Positions 1-10,900 of a stretch of DNA of 64,000 bases are shown in pieces. This DNA is from Lepas anatifera. Its lineage: Eukaryota; Arthropoda; Thecostraca; Lepadidae. Positions within the stretch are counted from its first letter, which is position 1; each line of letters opens with the position of its first letter. The translations under genes were made by a program, and so were the position numbers. The stretch is from the NCBI GenBank assembly GCA_034440635.1, contig JAOTON010001819.1, positions 1,085,001-1,149,000 on the forward strand. Reading direction: 5' to 3'. A model generated the notes under the pieces. It ran no database searches and was not told the origin of the DNA. It saw nothing but the letters and a program-made list of their open reading frames with translations.

Positions 1-200
1 TAGAAAAAAGGGTCAAAGAGGGGCAATTTTTTCACCAAAGTAGCCAAATAAATACCACAAAAGCCAGATTTGAGGCTAAAACAATCACTAGCGGTCTTCA
101 TAAGCCCACAGAAAAAGCGACTTGTATCACTGTTTAAAACTAATTGTTGACAGTTTGATATTTACTTGACGCAATGTTTTCTAGCACACTACTCATTTAA

Positions 201-987
201 AGGGACATGCGCGAGAAATTTTTATTGGCTATATCAAAAGGTTACAAAAAGTTGTTTCAGAAGTCCTATTCTCATTTTTGCGAATTCGGCCTGCAAATGC
301 CTTAAAATTGCTCTCAAAGTCAACATTTCTATACGACTTTACTGGTACACCTCATATCGATGTATATGACGTACACACGGCTAAGGCTATCAATTTCTCT
401 GGGAATTAGATCATATCTATCCTAAATGGTAATGTAGATCTTTGGACTACTACAGAAAAAAATTATTTTAGAAAAACAACATTCCGAAACTCTTAAAATA
501 GAAATGTAGGGGTTAAAAGAAATCACAATTAAACAATCAGAAGCCTAGGAATTCTCAAACCGGGGTCAGGTGACCTATCTGACGCAAAAGTTTTGTCATC
601 CTGGGGCTGAAGCAGAAAATGACTCAAGACCCGCGATACGAAACCGCTGAAGACTTGAGTAATTATGCTTTTTTCTGTTTCAAGGGCAAACTAATTCATT
701 TTGTAGTTTTTTAAAGCTTTTTAAAATTATTTCAAACACATACAGGAGAACAGACATTTGTTTAATAAAAAATATTACTTTTTAACTTTAAATAGTTTTC
801 GAAACTTAAGTGATCGGTATGGGCATAAGTAAGTGATGGGCATTTTACCGAAACTGTTACCTATTTCGATAATAAGTGAGTGGCCTCCCAAAATTTTGCC
901 GAAGATACAAAAATAATTGATAGTTTCGTTATCAGGATTTTTCAAATAGCAAGAAACCACAATAATAATTTTTTCGCGTATCTCCCT
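201..987. mobile_element. TTAA-target MITE, AGGGACAT family, copy A
   Basis: TTAA at 197-200 precedes AGGGACATGCGCGAGAAATT; the right end TTTTTTCGCGTATCTCCCT is its decayed inverse, followed by TTGA. Interior sequence (AAAAGGTTACAAAAAGTTG and GAGTGGCCTCC) recurs at 40.4-41.2 kb, 56.3 kb and 62.8 kb. TTAA target and AGGG ends fit Kolobok- or piggyBac-type elements. No transposase is encoded. Confidence 0.7.
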
Positions 988-2015
988 TGAAAGCGAATGT
1001 GGCACCTTCATAACGTGATTTTAACGGAGATAGCCAAGTCGTAAAGCAAGTCGGAAAACCCGGTACTCAATATATCATTTGTTTTACAACTCGAGATTTC
1101 TGTAGAAAAAACTAAAACCTACCTGAAATGCACCCATCATGTACCCTTAGCAGCAGGCCACAGTTGTTATGGCTGTTGGTGTGCGACATACGCTGACGTC
1201 ACGGTGAGTATCAACCAATCGAGGTCCTTGAAGCGTATTGAAAATGGTAGTGGTTGGTCAGATCATGACATCATCCACTGGCAGATATTTATTTCTTTCC
1301 CTAGAGGAGCATTTTAAAAATCAAAATATTGAGCTTATTTTGCATTTTTCAGAGAAATCATGGACGCCTCCTTGATTTTCGGCTAAAATTTCCCCTAATT
1401 ACACTAAATTCTAGGATTAGACCAAGGTGCCACATTCCCTTAATAGAAAGCCAGGGGTGACCTTCCAATCCCGCGTGTCTATCAAATGATTTTATCCACA
1501 TAACCAGAACATTTGTTAGCATCAATAATCATCTTGGCCGCACCGCTCCCCGCTAACATTTATTGCTTTCTCCCCAACTATGCATTTTTTGCTCTTGAAC
1601 AGTGGCGGAACTAGGATTTCGGTAAGTGAGGAGTGCGGAGCCTCTTAGGGCGCACTTTGCCATCAAATTTCCACCCAAAGGGCGCATATAGTATCGCCTA
1701 CTTCGCGTCCGGTTTTCGGTAGTCATCATTCTTGTGGATCGTGTTTTTAACAAAGTTCTGTCCCTCCCTCCCACCATCATACCCTTTTTTCTGCTGCTCT
1801 GCTGCTTTTTCATTGTCAGAATATCGTATTCCAGAGCGGATGAGGTCAAAAGAAGCCATATTTATAGGACAAGGGACAAACCAGAAATAGCTTAATAAAA
1901 TGCCAAATTTTAACTCGTCATAAAGCTACAAATAATTGCCACTTCTCCACGCCGTTTTCACAGGAATATCGCAAATTCAATTGGCTTCCCATCACTACAT
2001 AGCATGCCCAAGGAG
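988..2015. other. Non-coding interval, no gene seen
   Basis: AT-rich DNA with scattered short ORFs on both strands that look random. 1600-1860 resembles the end of some dispersed repeat (GTGGCGGAACTAGGATTTCG) but its partner end was not found. Confidence 0.4.
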
Positions 2016-2019
2016 TTAA

Positions 2020-2849
2020 CACGCGCATTGACGGGGGTCTGAGCCACCTTCGCTTTGACGGGGGCGGGTACCCCCCTAAGATCTCGAGAACCACGGTAGG
2101 TAGCGAAAAACGGTAAACGGCGTTGGGCTGCCCATCCACTTCTCCGTCGAAAACATTTGAACCATTTTTTGTCAGGTCACATTTAAGGTCACGAGAGGTC
2201 GAAACATGGCGTCATAGGGATAACATGTAAATTCAGTTTTTCGGCCATTTCATCTGAACAAGTAAAGATAGAGCAAAACGACTTGAACTATATGAATCCT
2301 CTTAGCAAGCCGAATCGAATGATATATAATTTGACCTTGCTAGGTCGAATCAAGGATTTGACCTGACCTGAGGTCAGGTCAGGGTCAAATTATATAGAAT
2401 GCATATCATTCGAACCGCAAAGCCCAGGCGAGTCTAATGCAGCTGAAATAAATGCTCTATCACCATCCGTTACTGAGTTATTCCATAAAAAACATTTTTC
2501 CCATGTATTTCCAATGGAGAGGTCATGCCTCGTACCTGACCTTAGGTCATCGATATCAAAAATACCGGAACATATTTTAGAGAACTCGGTAGGCCCATTA
2601 TGTGATATGAGTTTCAATCGGATAGGTTCACCCTGCTCCGACTTATGCTATCTTAAACTTTTTTGAGGTCGGGTAACTTGACCTGTACTGGTGACCTGAC
2701 CTGAGATGACCTAACCTTATAATTTTCACATAAGTTGTAAAAATAATGAGGGAAAAGGTATGCCAAGTACGGCGTCGCTACGCGCCGCCGTTTTTCTTTG
2801 TCTCCGAAAAACCCGAGGGGGCGGGTACCCGCCCCCGTCAATGCGCGTG
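2020..2849. mobile_element. TTAA element, CACGCGCATTGACGGGG family, copy 1
   Basis: Flanked by TTAA at 2016-2019 and 2850-2853, with inverted ends CACGCGCATTGACGGGGG and CCCCCGTCAATGCGCGTG. 830 bp, non-coding. The interior is unusually rich in AGGTCA/TGACCT hexamers. A second copy is at 60218-60786, a 3' fragment at 13168-13538, and an internal remnant at about 29915-30110. Confidence 0.82.
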
Positions 2850-3054
2850 TTAATGTTATTCACCGAACAAAGCAGCCATTTTGAGAGCCACCAAAAACAT
2901 GTTCTTCCCCTTCAATAACTAGAACTAGAAAACTGCAATGACTCCACTTGATATTGTTGCAATTTTGCAGAATTTCACTGTTAACCACTAAGATTTTCGC
3001 CAAGGCAACAACTTATTATTTTTTAGTGATGCCTGCTACACCAATACCAAAACA

Positions 3055-3192
3055 CATAGGCGTAGGAACGGGGTGGGCCAGAGGGGCCATAGTCCCCCAA
3101 TATTCATGATTCTTAACCATTAACACTGGAAGGAAACGACTTCAAAATGCCTTCTGGCCTCCACCAATATTCTGGACGTTCCTACGCCTATG
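3055..3192. repeat. 138-bp element with perfect 16-bp inverted ends
   Basis: CATAGGCGTAGGAACG at the left and its exact inverse CGTTCCTACGCCTATG at the right. Non-coding and small, so a MITE-like or snap-back repeat. Confidence 0.65.
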
Positions 3193-3268
3193 CAAAACAA
3201 TATTAAAAGCTGTGATGACTGTTGGGATAAAATATAAGTATTAATGTCAAAAAGTGGTCCTCACATAC

Positions 3269-3858
3269 CTTACTCGTGGAGGCGATGTTTTGTACTGCAT
3301 ACAGGGCAATTGCTGCCATGTGGTGACACTTTGATTGCCCACGAGGGCAGCTGCATGCTGAGTCTGTGATGAGACCTTCTTCGTTGCACCAGAGCTGTAG
3401 GACCAGCACAGGTAAGAGTTAAAACAAATCATCACATACCTCCCTACTACTGACAGTAGTAGGGAGTACTGAGTAGTAGTCCTCCAAACCATGGGGATTG
3501 ATAAGGCCAATGTAAAGAAAACTGATCAATACAGTCAGCAGGGTGGCGGTAGATTCACCAATACATCATCATCGTGCTTCTATGCGACTATGCGTCCAAG
3601 CTTATTTACATTATCTAATCTACAAGCAATACAACAGGTGTATCAAACCACTGTCATGCACATGCAATACTTACCTCAACTTGGTACTCTTTATCTTTCA
3701 TGCTGGCATGAACCATGGCCTTAAAAACCTCCATACTGGCATCATAATGGAAGCAAGTGATATGAGAAGCCTCAAATGAGAGTTCTCCACGCTTAACTAG
3801 CCGTTTATCTTCCCCAAAAACACTTTAACCCCGTACATAGACGCCATTGTTGAAATGT
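3269..3858 (-). pseudogene. Fragment of a SWIM zinc-finger protein gene (of the kind often joined to a YqaJ recombinase domain)
   Basis: On the minus strand an exon with donor GTTGAG|GTAAGT at 3675 encodes GELSFEASHITCFHYDASME followed by FKAMVHASMKDKEYQVE. A second exon, 3394-3269, has acceptor CCTACAG and donor AAG|GTATGT and encodes DSACSCPRGQSKCHHMAAIA, a SWIM finger (CxC...CxH). A possible middle piece ends at donor 3440. The N-terminal frame is shifted by one base near 3810 (MASMYGVKVF frame versus the downstream frame). Proteins with this layout occur widely in invertebrates, often with a C-terminal YqaJ nuclease domain and often multi-copy. The rest is missing here, so it looks like a truncated copy. 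Confidence 0.45.
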
Positions 3859-4779
3859 GTTATGTTTTGTCAAATATTTTTCGCGCTGTTCCGCTATCTC
3901 AACTTGGTAGTCTAAGATACCGTACTGCGCATGAGTGCGGTATACTATTATGCGTTCTGCCGGCAGAATAACACGGCTCTTTTTTTGACAATAAATAACC
4001 GAAATATCTCCGTAAACCTAGACCGTCGAGAACTGCCCGCTTTTCCTATGCAAAAACACAGGAAAGCGGCTTGGCGACAAATGCGCAACAAATGCGTCAG
4101 AGCCGCCGCCCCCAACAGCTGACTGCACCAGCTGCGTGACGTCAGGCTTTGGTGGCGTATTATAGCCATTTTTGGCGAAAGCCCGATATCTTCAGGTCCC
4201 ATGAGGCAGACCTAAATACTGTCCCATTTCAATAAAAATGGCACCGATCGACTCCACTTGGACCATAGAACGGGAAAAGTCATCGAACCTGAGAAAAAAG
4301 AAAATAAAAATTAAATCTCCTACTCTCCACCCACCACCCTAGGTTTTGGGACACTGTGCGTGAATGATATCCAAAATATGAAGGCCGACTAGCCTTCCTA
4401 ATGGATAACCTCTTGAACTTTATATTATTATCGGAATATGCGTGCATTTACTTAAAAGGAAATAACATTTCAATGTTGCTCTGGATTTTGATTGGGAGTG
4501 AACTAACCAACCACTTTTAGCTGTTAGTCACGTCGAATGCGGATGTCCTTAGCTGCGCGCTGCATCCTGTCTGGCTGAGTGCCTCACACCCTTTGCATGA
4601 CAGAGGATGTAAGATAAGATCCATCTTGATATCCGTTCCCGGGATGGGTCGTCGAAAAAGTGATGCTTGTAAATGTATTGCCGTAAGACTAAGGCCGAAG
4701 TTAGAAGAGACTTGATGGTGATGTGGGAGCTGTTGGCTGGTGTGGAGAGGCGGTGAGACCTAGCGGTGCCCTGCCGCAG
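3859..4779. other. Non-coding interval upstream of the first SREBP exon seen
   Basis: No conserved exon was recognised. Both strands carry only short ORFs. The interval is presumably an SREBP intron, since the bHLH and first-helix exons must lie further upstream. Confidence 0.5.
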
Positions 4780-4961
4780 ACGCTGGCCGCTGGTGGAGCT
4801 GGCTCTTGTCGCCGCTGACCGTGTGGGTCACTAACGCCTCCATCCTCCTGCTCTGTCTGCTCAACATCTTCATCTACGGCGAGCCCAAGGTGGCGCTCAA
4901 CAGTGGCGCCGCTCGCCATTTCTGGAAGTGGAAGGAGCAGGCGGAGCGGGACTACCGGCAG
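4780..4961 (+). CDS. SREBP: SREBP exon: second transmembrane helix
   Basis: The acceptor CCGCAG precedes 4780 and the donor CAG|GTGAGC follows 4961. The exon starts in phase (two bases complete a codon) and ends in phase 0. It encodes a hydrophobic stretch with core [20 protein letters not shown], then GEP and [14 protein letters not shown], matching the family pattern of helix 2, YGEP and a basic FW..RKQA segment. Upstream exons were searched for in 1-4779 and none was recognised. Confidence 0.9.
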
Positions 4962-7900
4962 GTGAGCACCCGATACCCGCCCAGCCCGGCAGTGCTGCAT
5001 TCGGACTAATACCTATCGAGTGGAGAATAAGGTGGGACAGTGTTGGCTGGTTTGTTTTGGCGTTGGCGGCAGAAGTGGGACCGATATGAGGCTGACCGGA
5101 CCATGACGATGAGGCGCTGTGGCTCTCCGCCGGCCTGCCGAGCTTCTGATGGTGCCCCCTGCCCGGGGGTCTTTGTCGGCGGTTGTCTATTTCGGCTTAG
5201 CACCGGCCTTGCAGCACAGTGCGTTTCATCAGCACCAGTTTAAGCTCACTGGGTGCTTTTGAGATGCTGGTGACGTCAATATCCAGGTCAGCCGAGCGAT
5301 CTATAAAAAGTGGAAACAAGAAAACCGTTACCGAGTGCTGCCGATGCGTGTCTTCCGCTCCAAATGCACCGCCTATCAACACGGGGAGGCGGTGTGCCCT
5401 TAACGCATTCAACACCCAACGCAGCATGACAGCAACTAGAGCCTTGTTGTCTGCCGTGAGTTGGTGGTTTCTGGGCTGCGGTGAGTGTGGTGTTTTGGTG
5501 CCACTGTTGTCTGCCGTGAGGTGGTGGTTTCTGGGCTGCGGTGGTTGTGGTGTTTTGGTGCCACTGTGGAGGCGGCCAGTGCAGTTGGCCGTGTGCTGCA
5601 GTCGACAGCCACGTTCCGTCCGTGGTGGCGCTGCTGACTGACGGTGCCGGCCGGCAGGGTCGCATTGCTGAGGCCGGCGCCCACCTGAGGCGCGCGCTGC
5701 GCTGGCTGGGCCGGCCGCTGCCGGCGGCGCGGCTGCAGTGGGCTGTGGCGCTGCTGTGGCAGGTGTTCCGGCAGGCGTCTCACCACATCCCCGGCGGCCT
5801 CTGGCTAGCCCGTCGCGGACACCGCTTCCTCATGGCTAGGTGAGACACCCGCTCGCACCCGCCGCTCCGCCGCAGACCCCGCACTTGCAACCCCCCACAC
5901 CTCTTGAAAGCGCAGGCCATATTGATTTGCGAGGTCAGAAGCCGGTGACGAACGAAGTAAGAAACGGCTTCTATTCTGACAGTTTTTCCGGTCTCGTCGT
6001 CTGTTGTTGTCTGTTCTGTGCGCTGGTATCAGAGACTTAAAACTTTTGTGGATAGAAGGCACTTCCAAATGAATAAGCACTACGGTTGTCAATTTTCAAA
6101 ATTTCCAAAATTTTGCCCAGGATTTTGCATTATGTAATTTTTAACTTGTATTTTTCTATTTTTTGCTAATTCATCTAGAGTATTCAAGCTTGCAACCGTT
6201 TACATTAGGGAAATTTTTAGGTCAAACAAAAAATTGGAAAGAAAAGGTCTCAAATTTAGTGCTCTAAATTAGCTTTTAAACTTTCCACCCTAAATTTGGC
6301 GGAAAACTCATGGTCAAAACTATAGGCTCGGAATATCTGAAGCTACGGCAGTTCAGGTTCTAAGTCAAATACCAACTTATAGGCCTGTTTGTGCAGTACT
6401 GCACAAACACAAAAACAATACGAAAACGGAAGTTTGAGGGTCCTTTTGGCCAGTTCCGTGAAGGTCTGCATTTCCCAAAATATCATTCAAACCCTTATAT
6501 TTTCCGATCTAATTAATAAAATTTAGTTTCCATTTCAGATAATAAAAGAGAATAGCCTCCCTCTTTATGTATTTAAAGATGAAAAATTTCAAGCTGAAAC
6601 TTGTTTATTTTATAGGCAAAAATAAGATATAAGTTTTGAAACTTTTTGTTCTCAGCCACCTGGTTTCCAGAACATGATAACTACAGTATTGAACTTAACA
6701 CGGCTGGATAGCAAACTTCGTTGCCGTCATTTTTCTCACTCATACCCCCACTTATCTCTTACGGTTTCCGCGCTATAAGCCGTAAAATACATTTCAAAGT
6801 CGTAATTTTATCAGTTCATTTTTGCTTCACACCAGGATTTCGAATGGTTAATATCGATGGAAGTGGATGAAATTCGGCAGAAAGCTAGTTCAGAGACATA
6901 TCTTGCCATTGCAACAGGTTGCAGATCATTGCAACACCAGTGTACCTTTACTTAAATGTAATACACAATGCTAGTATGTGTCCCGCTCGAAACCTTATTG
7001 CGCCGTCCGGCCGTAGCGTCGTTGCTGGCGGCGCACTGGGAGCTGCTATCCGAGACAGACGCCACAGCTATCTCCGCGTGCTATAGACCAGCGCGAATGC
7101 TCGGTGGTGGCAGGGTAGTCTGTCTCGTTTCGGTTCCTCTGCTCGTGCGGCGGTCGCGTTGTCTGTTAGATATTAATATCAGTCGGACGGCCGGGTGGCG
7201 GCCGTTCGGTGGGGTCCCGCTGGCGGTCACGACTTGTGACGAATAAAAAACAAAATGGTGGTCAGGAACTGGTTTGCTTGTTTGGTTTGTGTTGTTTTGT
7301 TTCTTTATGTGTGTCCAAATCTTACTGTGTATGTGTGTCATACGTCCGGTAAAAGTGATGTGTTTTAGGAGAGAGATAAGAGAGGCCCCACCACTAAAGC
7401 CTTCGGGCTTTTGCGTCAATCTCTTTGTTATACCTGTCATATTTTTTCCGTCCAATACAAGTTTATAATCTATCTATCTACCCACTAGTTAACCCTCGCC
7501 CCACCGGGAGCCATCGATGGCCCCCTAAGGTTTTTCCGAGATCGCAGAAAAACGACGAGGCGCAGCACCGCGGTTGAGGGCTCTACCTCTCACTGCATCA
7601 TTGTCCCATCATCCCTGAAATTTTTTACCCCGGGTCACCCAAGGTCAGGTCACCAGACGAGGTCAACCAAGGTCACCTCACTTCACCTTTAGAGCTCTGT
7701 AAGAGCTACATTTCAAAGTCGATCGATTTGAAACTTCCTGCACCTCATGACTCTTCCAGGGTCTACAAGGTGTATATCCGGGATTTTTCGATTTCGTGCC
7801 CTGAGGTCAGGTCACGAGGCGACCTCTCCCATTGGAAAAGCATGGGGAAAAGCTTTTTCATGATATAAAAGCCACAAAAATAATTGCAAATACTCAGACT

Positions 7901-10900
7901 GCTCAGAACAACGTTTTTGGACACCCTTTCACGGATCCCAGGGGTCATATTTGCCCTTTGACTTTTCCAAGGTCATCCAAGGTCACCAGTGGTCAAAAAC
8001 AGTATTTTGACAATAACTTTTGACCTAATTGAGCTAGAGCGGTGAAACAAACACCATCGTGTTTGTCTTGTTACTGGCTTTCATTTGATATACGGCAAGG
8101 TCACTTTTTGACCTTTCGTTACCTCAGGTCATACTAGGTCACGAGGTGACCTCTGGCGGTCAAACCACTGGCGGGAGGTCTTTACGTTCCACATAGCGGA
8201 AAAAGTACTGGCAATTTGCTATCAAATGTACTTTACCAGGCCTCAATAGCTCTAATGACATAGGAGTTATGCCCAGTTTGCTTAATCATTGCATATTTGA
8301 GTGAAAATAGCCGATCTTGACCTAATTTGACCTCTGGAGGTCAAACCATTGACCTGAGCACTAAAACATGCGAAGTAATTTCTTACTGAATTCACGCGAG
8401 CTTTCTATTGCACTTTGCAGATTTGCGCTAACGCCCATATTTTCGGAGTTAGAGGGGGGGCCATCGATGGCCCCCGGTGGGGCGAAGGTGGCGCCGGACC
8501 ACCGGTGGGGCGCGGGTTAATGCATCCTCTGACCATAGGTAACACTGGTCAAAGGATCCACTGTTGCACACCATTTATTTCCCAGCCAAATAAACCTCTT
8601 TGTGGTGATACCATGACACGTGACTCCTTGAACTGCCTGCTTAAATCAACTGTATAAGCAGTGGCGGATCCAGGCCATCAGTATGGTGGTGGGGCTAAGG
8701 AGCTCGAGCATAGGTGGATCCAGGACATCAGTACCGGGGTGGGGCTAGGATGCTCGAGCATAGGCGGATCCAGGACACCAGTACGGGGTGGGACGAAGGA
8801 GCTCGAGCATAGGCGGATCCAGGACATCAGTACGGGGGTGGGGCTAGGGAGCTCGAGCATAGGCGGATCCAGGACATCAGTATGGGCGTGGGGATAAGGA
8901 CCTCAAGCATAGGCTGATCCAGGACAGTACGGAGGTGGAGCTACGCAGTTCGAGCATAGGCGGATCCAGGACATCAGTAAGGGGGTGGGGCTAAGGAGCT
9001 CGAGCATAGGCGGATCCAGGAAATCAGTACGGGGGTAAGGGCTAAGGAGTTCGAGCATAGGCAGATCCAGGACATCAGTATGGGCGTGGGGATAAGGACC
9101 TCAAGCAAAGGCTGATCCAGGACAGTACGGAGGTGGAGCTACGCAGTTCGAGCATAGGCGGATCCAGGACATCAGTAAGGGGGTGGGGCTAAGGAGCTCG
9201 AGCATAGGCGGATCCAGGAAATCAGTACGGGGGTAAGGGCTAAGGAGTTCGAGCATAGGCAGATCCAGGACATCAGTACGGGGGTGGGGCTAAGGAGCTC
9301 GAGCATAGGCGGATCCAGGACATCAGTGCGGGGGTCGGGGCTAAGGAGCTCGAGCATAAGCGGATCCAGGACATCAGTACGGGGGTGGGGCTCGGGATCT
9401 TGAGCATAGGCGGATCCAGGACATCAGTACGGGGGTGGGGCTAAGGAGCTCGAGCATAAGCGGAACCAGGACATCAGTGCGGGGGCAAGGGCTAAGGAGT
9501 TCGAGCATAGGTGGATCCAGGACATCAGTACGGGGATGGGGCTAAGGAGCTCGAGCATAGGCGGATCTAGGACATCAGTACGGGGGTGGCGCTTAGGAGC
9601 TCGAGCATAGGTAGATCCAGGACATCAGTACGGGGGTGGGGCTAAGGAGCTCAAACATAGGCGGATCCAGGACATCTGTACGGGGGTGGGGCTAAAGAGC
9701 TCGAGCATGGGTGGACCCAGGACATCAGTACGGGGATGGGCCTAAGGAGCTCGATCATAGGCGGATACAGGACGTCAGTTCAGGGGTGGGGCTAAGGAGC
9801 TCGAGCATAGGCGGATCCAGGACATCAGTGCAGGGGTGGGGCTAGGGAGGTTGAGCATAGGCGGATCCAGGGCATCAGTACGGAGGTGGGGCCAAGGAGT
9901 TCGAGCATAGGCAGATCCAGGACATCAGTACGGGGGTGGGGCTAAGGAGCTCGAGCATAGGCGGATCCAGGACATCAGTGTGGGGTGGGGCTAAGGAGCT
10001 CGAGCATAGGCGGATCCAGGACATCAGTATGGGGGTAGGGCTAAGGGGCTTGAGTATAGGCGGATCAAGGCTTTCCGATTAGGGAGAAACCTTCCCGGGG
10101 AAAGGGGTGTAATCCGGAACAGGGGGCCTCACTTTTGACCGGTAAAACCTATCAGGTGTACGCAAAATACTTCCGATGGGCGCAGATTTTCGCGTCTTAG
10201 GGGGTGGGAAGTAACATTTCAGGCGGCGCCATCGAATGTTTCAGGGGTGCCGTGGCAACTTCAGGGGGCGCCGAGGGTTGATCAAGGGGAGCACGTGCCC
10301 CCTATGCCCTCCCCCTACCACCCTGAATTCATCTATTAGCTAGAGCATCCCCATCATTACTTTGAAACATCCTACGTCTATGCTATAGCTGTAGGAATTT
10401 TCACATGGGTGGATTAAGCCCCTAGGCTCGCCCCTTGTATCCGCCACCGTGTTTAGACATATAAATGATATATGAATCTCGTTCCCTTCTGTTCCATATT
10501 ATCGAAAAATACCAATGAGCGACAATCGGTCATGCACATTTCGAATCTGGTCTTCAGGTCAATGAAAGGTCACTACACATGCGCAGTGAAAATAATTGTA
10601 ACAGAGGCCATCTCGGCAACCTACGGGTCGATGTTCTTGAAGTTTTGTGAACAAGAGCATAGCATGGAATGTAAACAAAAAAAATCATATTGAAGCTGCA
10701 CTGCTCTGCGCATGCGCAGTAGAAATTATCAAAATAAGCCTTAAAGTTGATGATTTTTCAGAGGAGGACATGAACAGAGGAGAGCCAACATTCTTAAATT
10801 TAGCATGAATGTTTTGTAACCCTTGGTAACTACAGAGGTCAGTGCGCATGCGCATAAGATTTTATGGTCATGGAGGCTATCTCGGGAGCCAATCGACCGA

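Noticed and set aside
5219..5665. Long ORFs on both strands around 5.2-5.7 kb
   Set aside because: They cross the SREBP intron and a 60-bp tandem duplication; the real exon starts at 5658 by homology.
6386..6409. 24-bp palindrome TTTGTGCAGTACTGCACAAA (core)
   Set aside because: Exact, but short enough that in 64 kb of repeat-rich DNA it does not stand out by itself; noted in the intron entry only.
6968..7246. 92-codon ORF in the SREBP intron
   Set aside because: No domain, no splice support, and SREBP phases are already complete without it.
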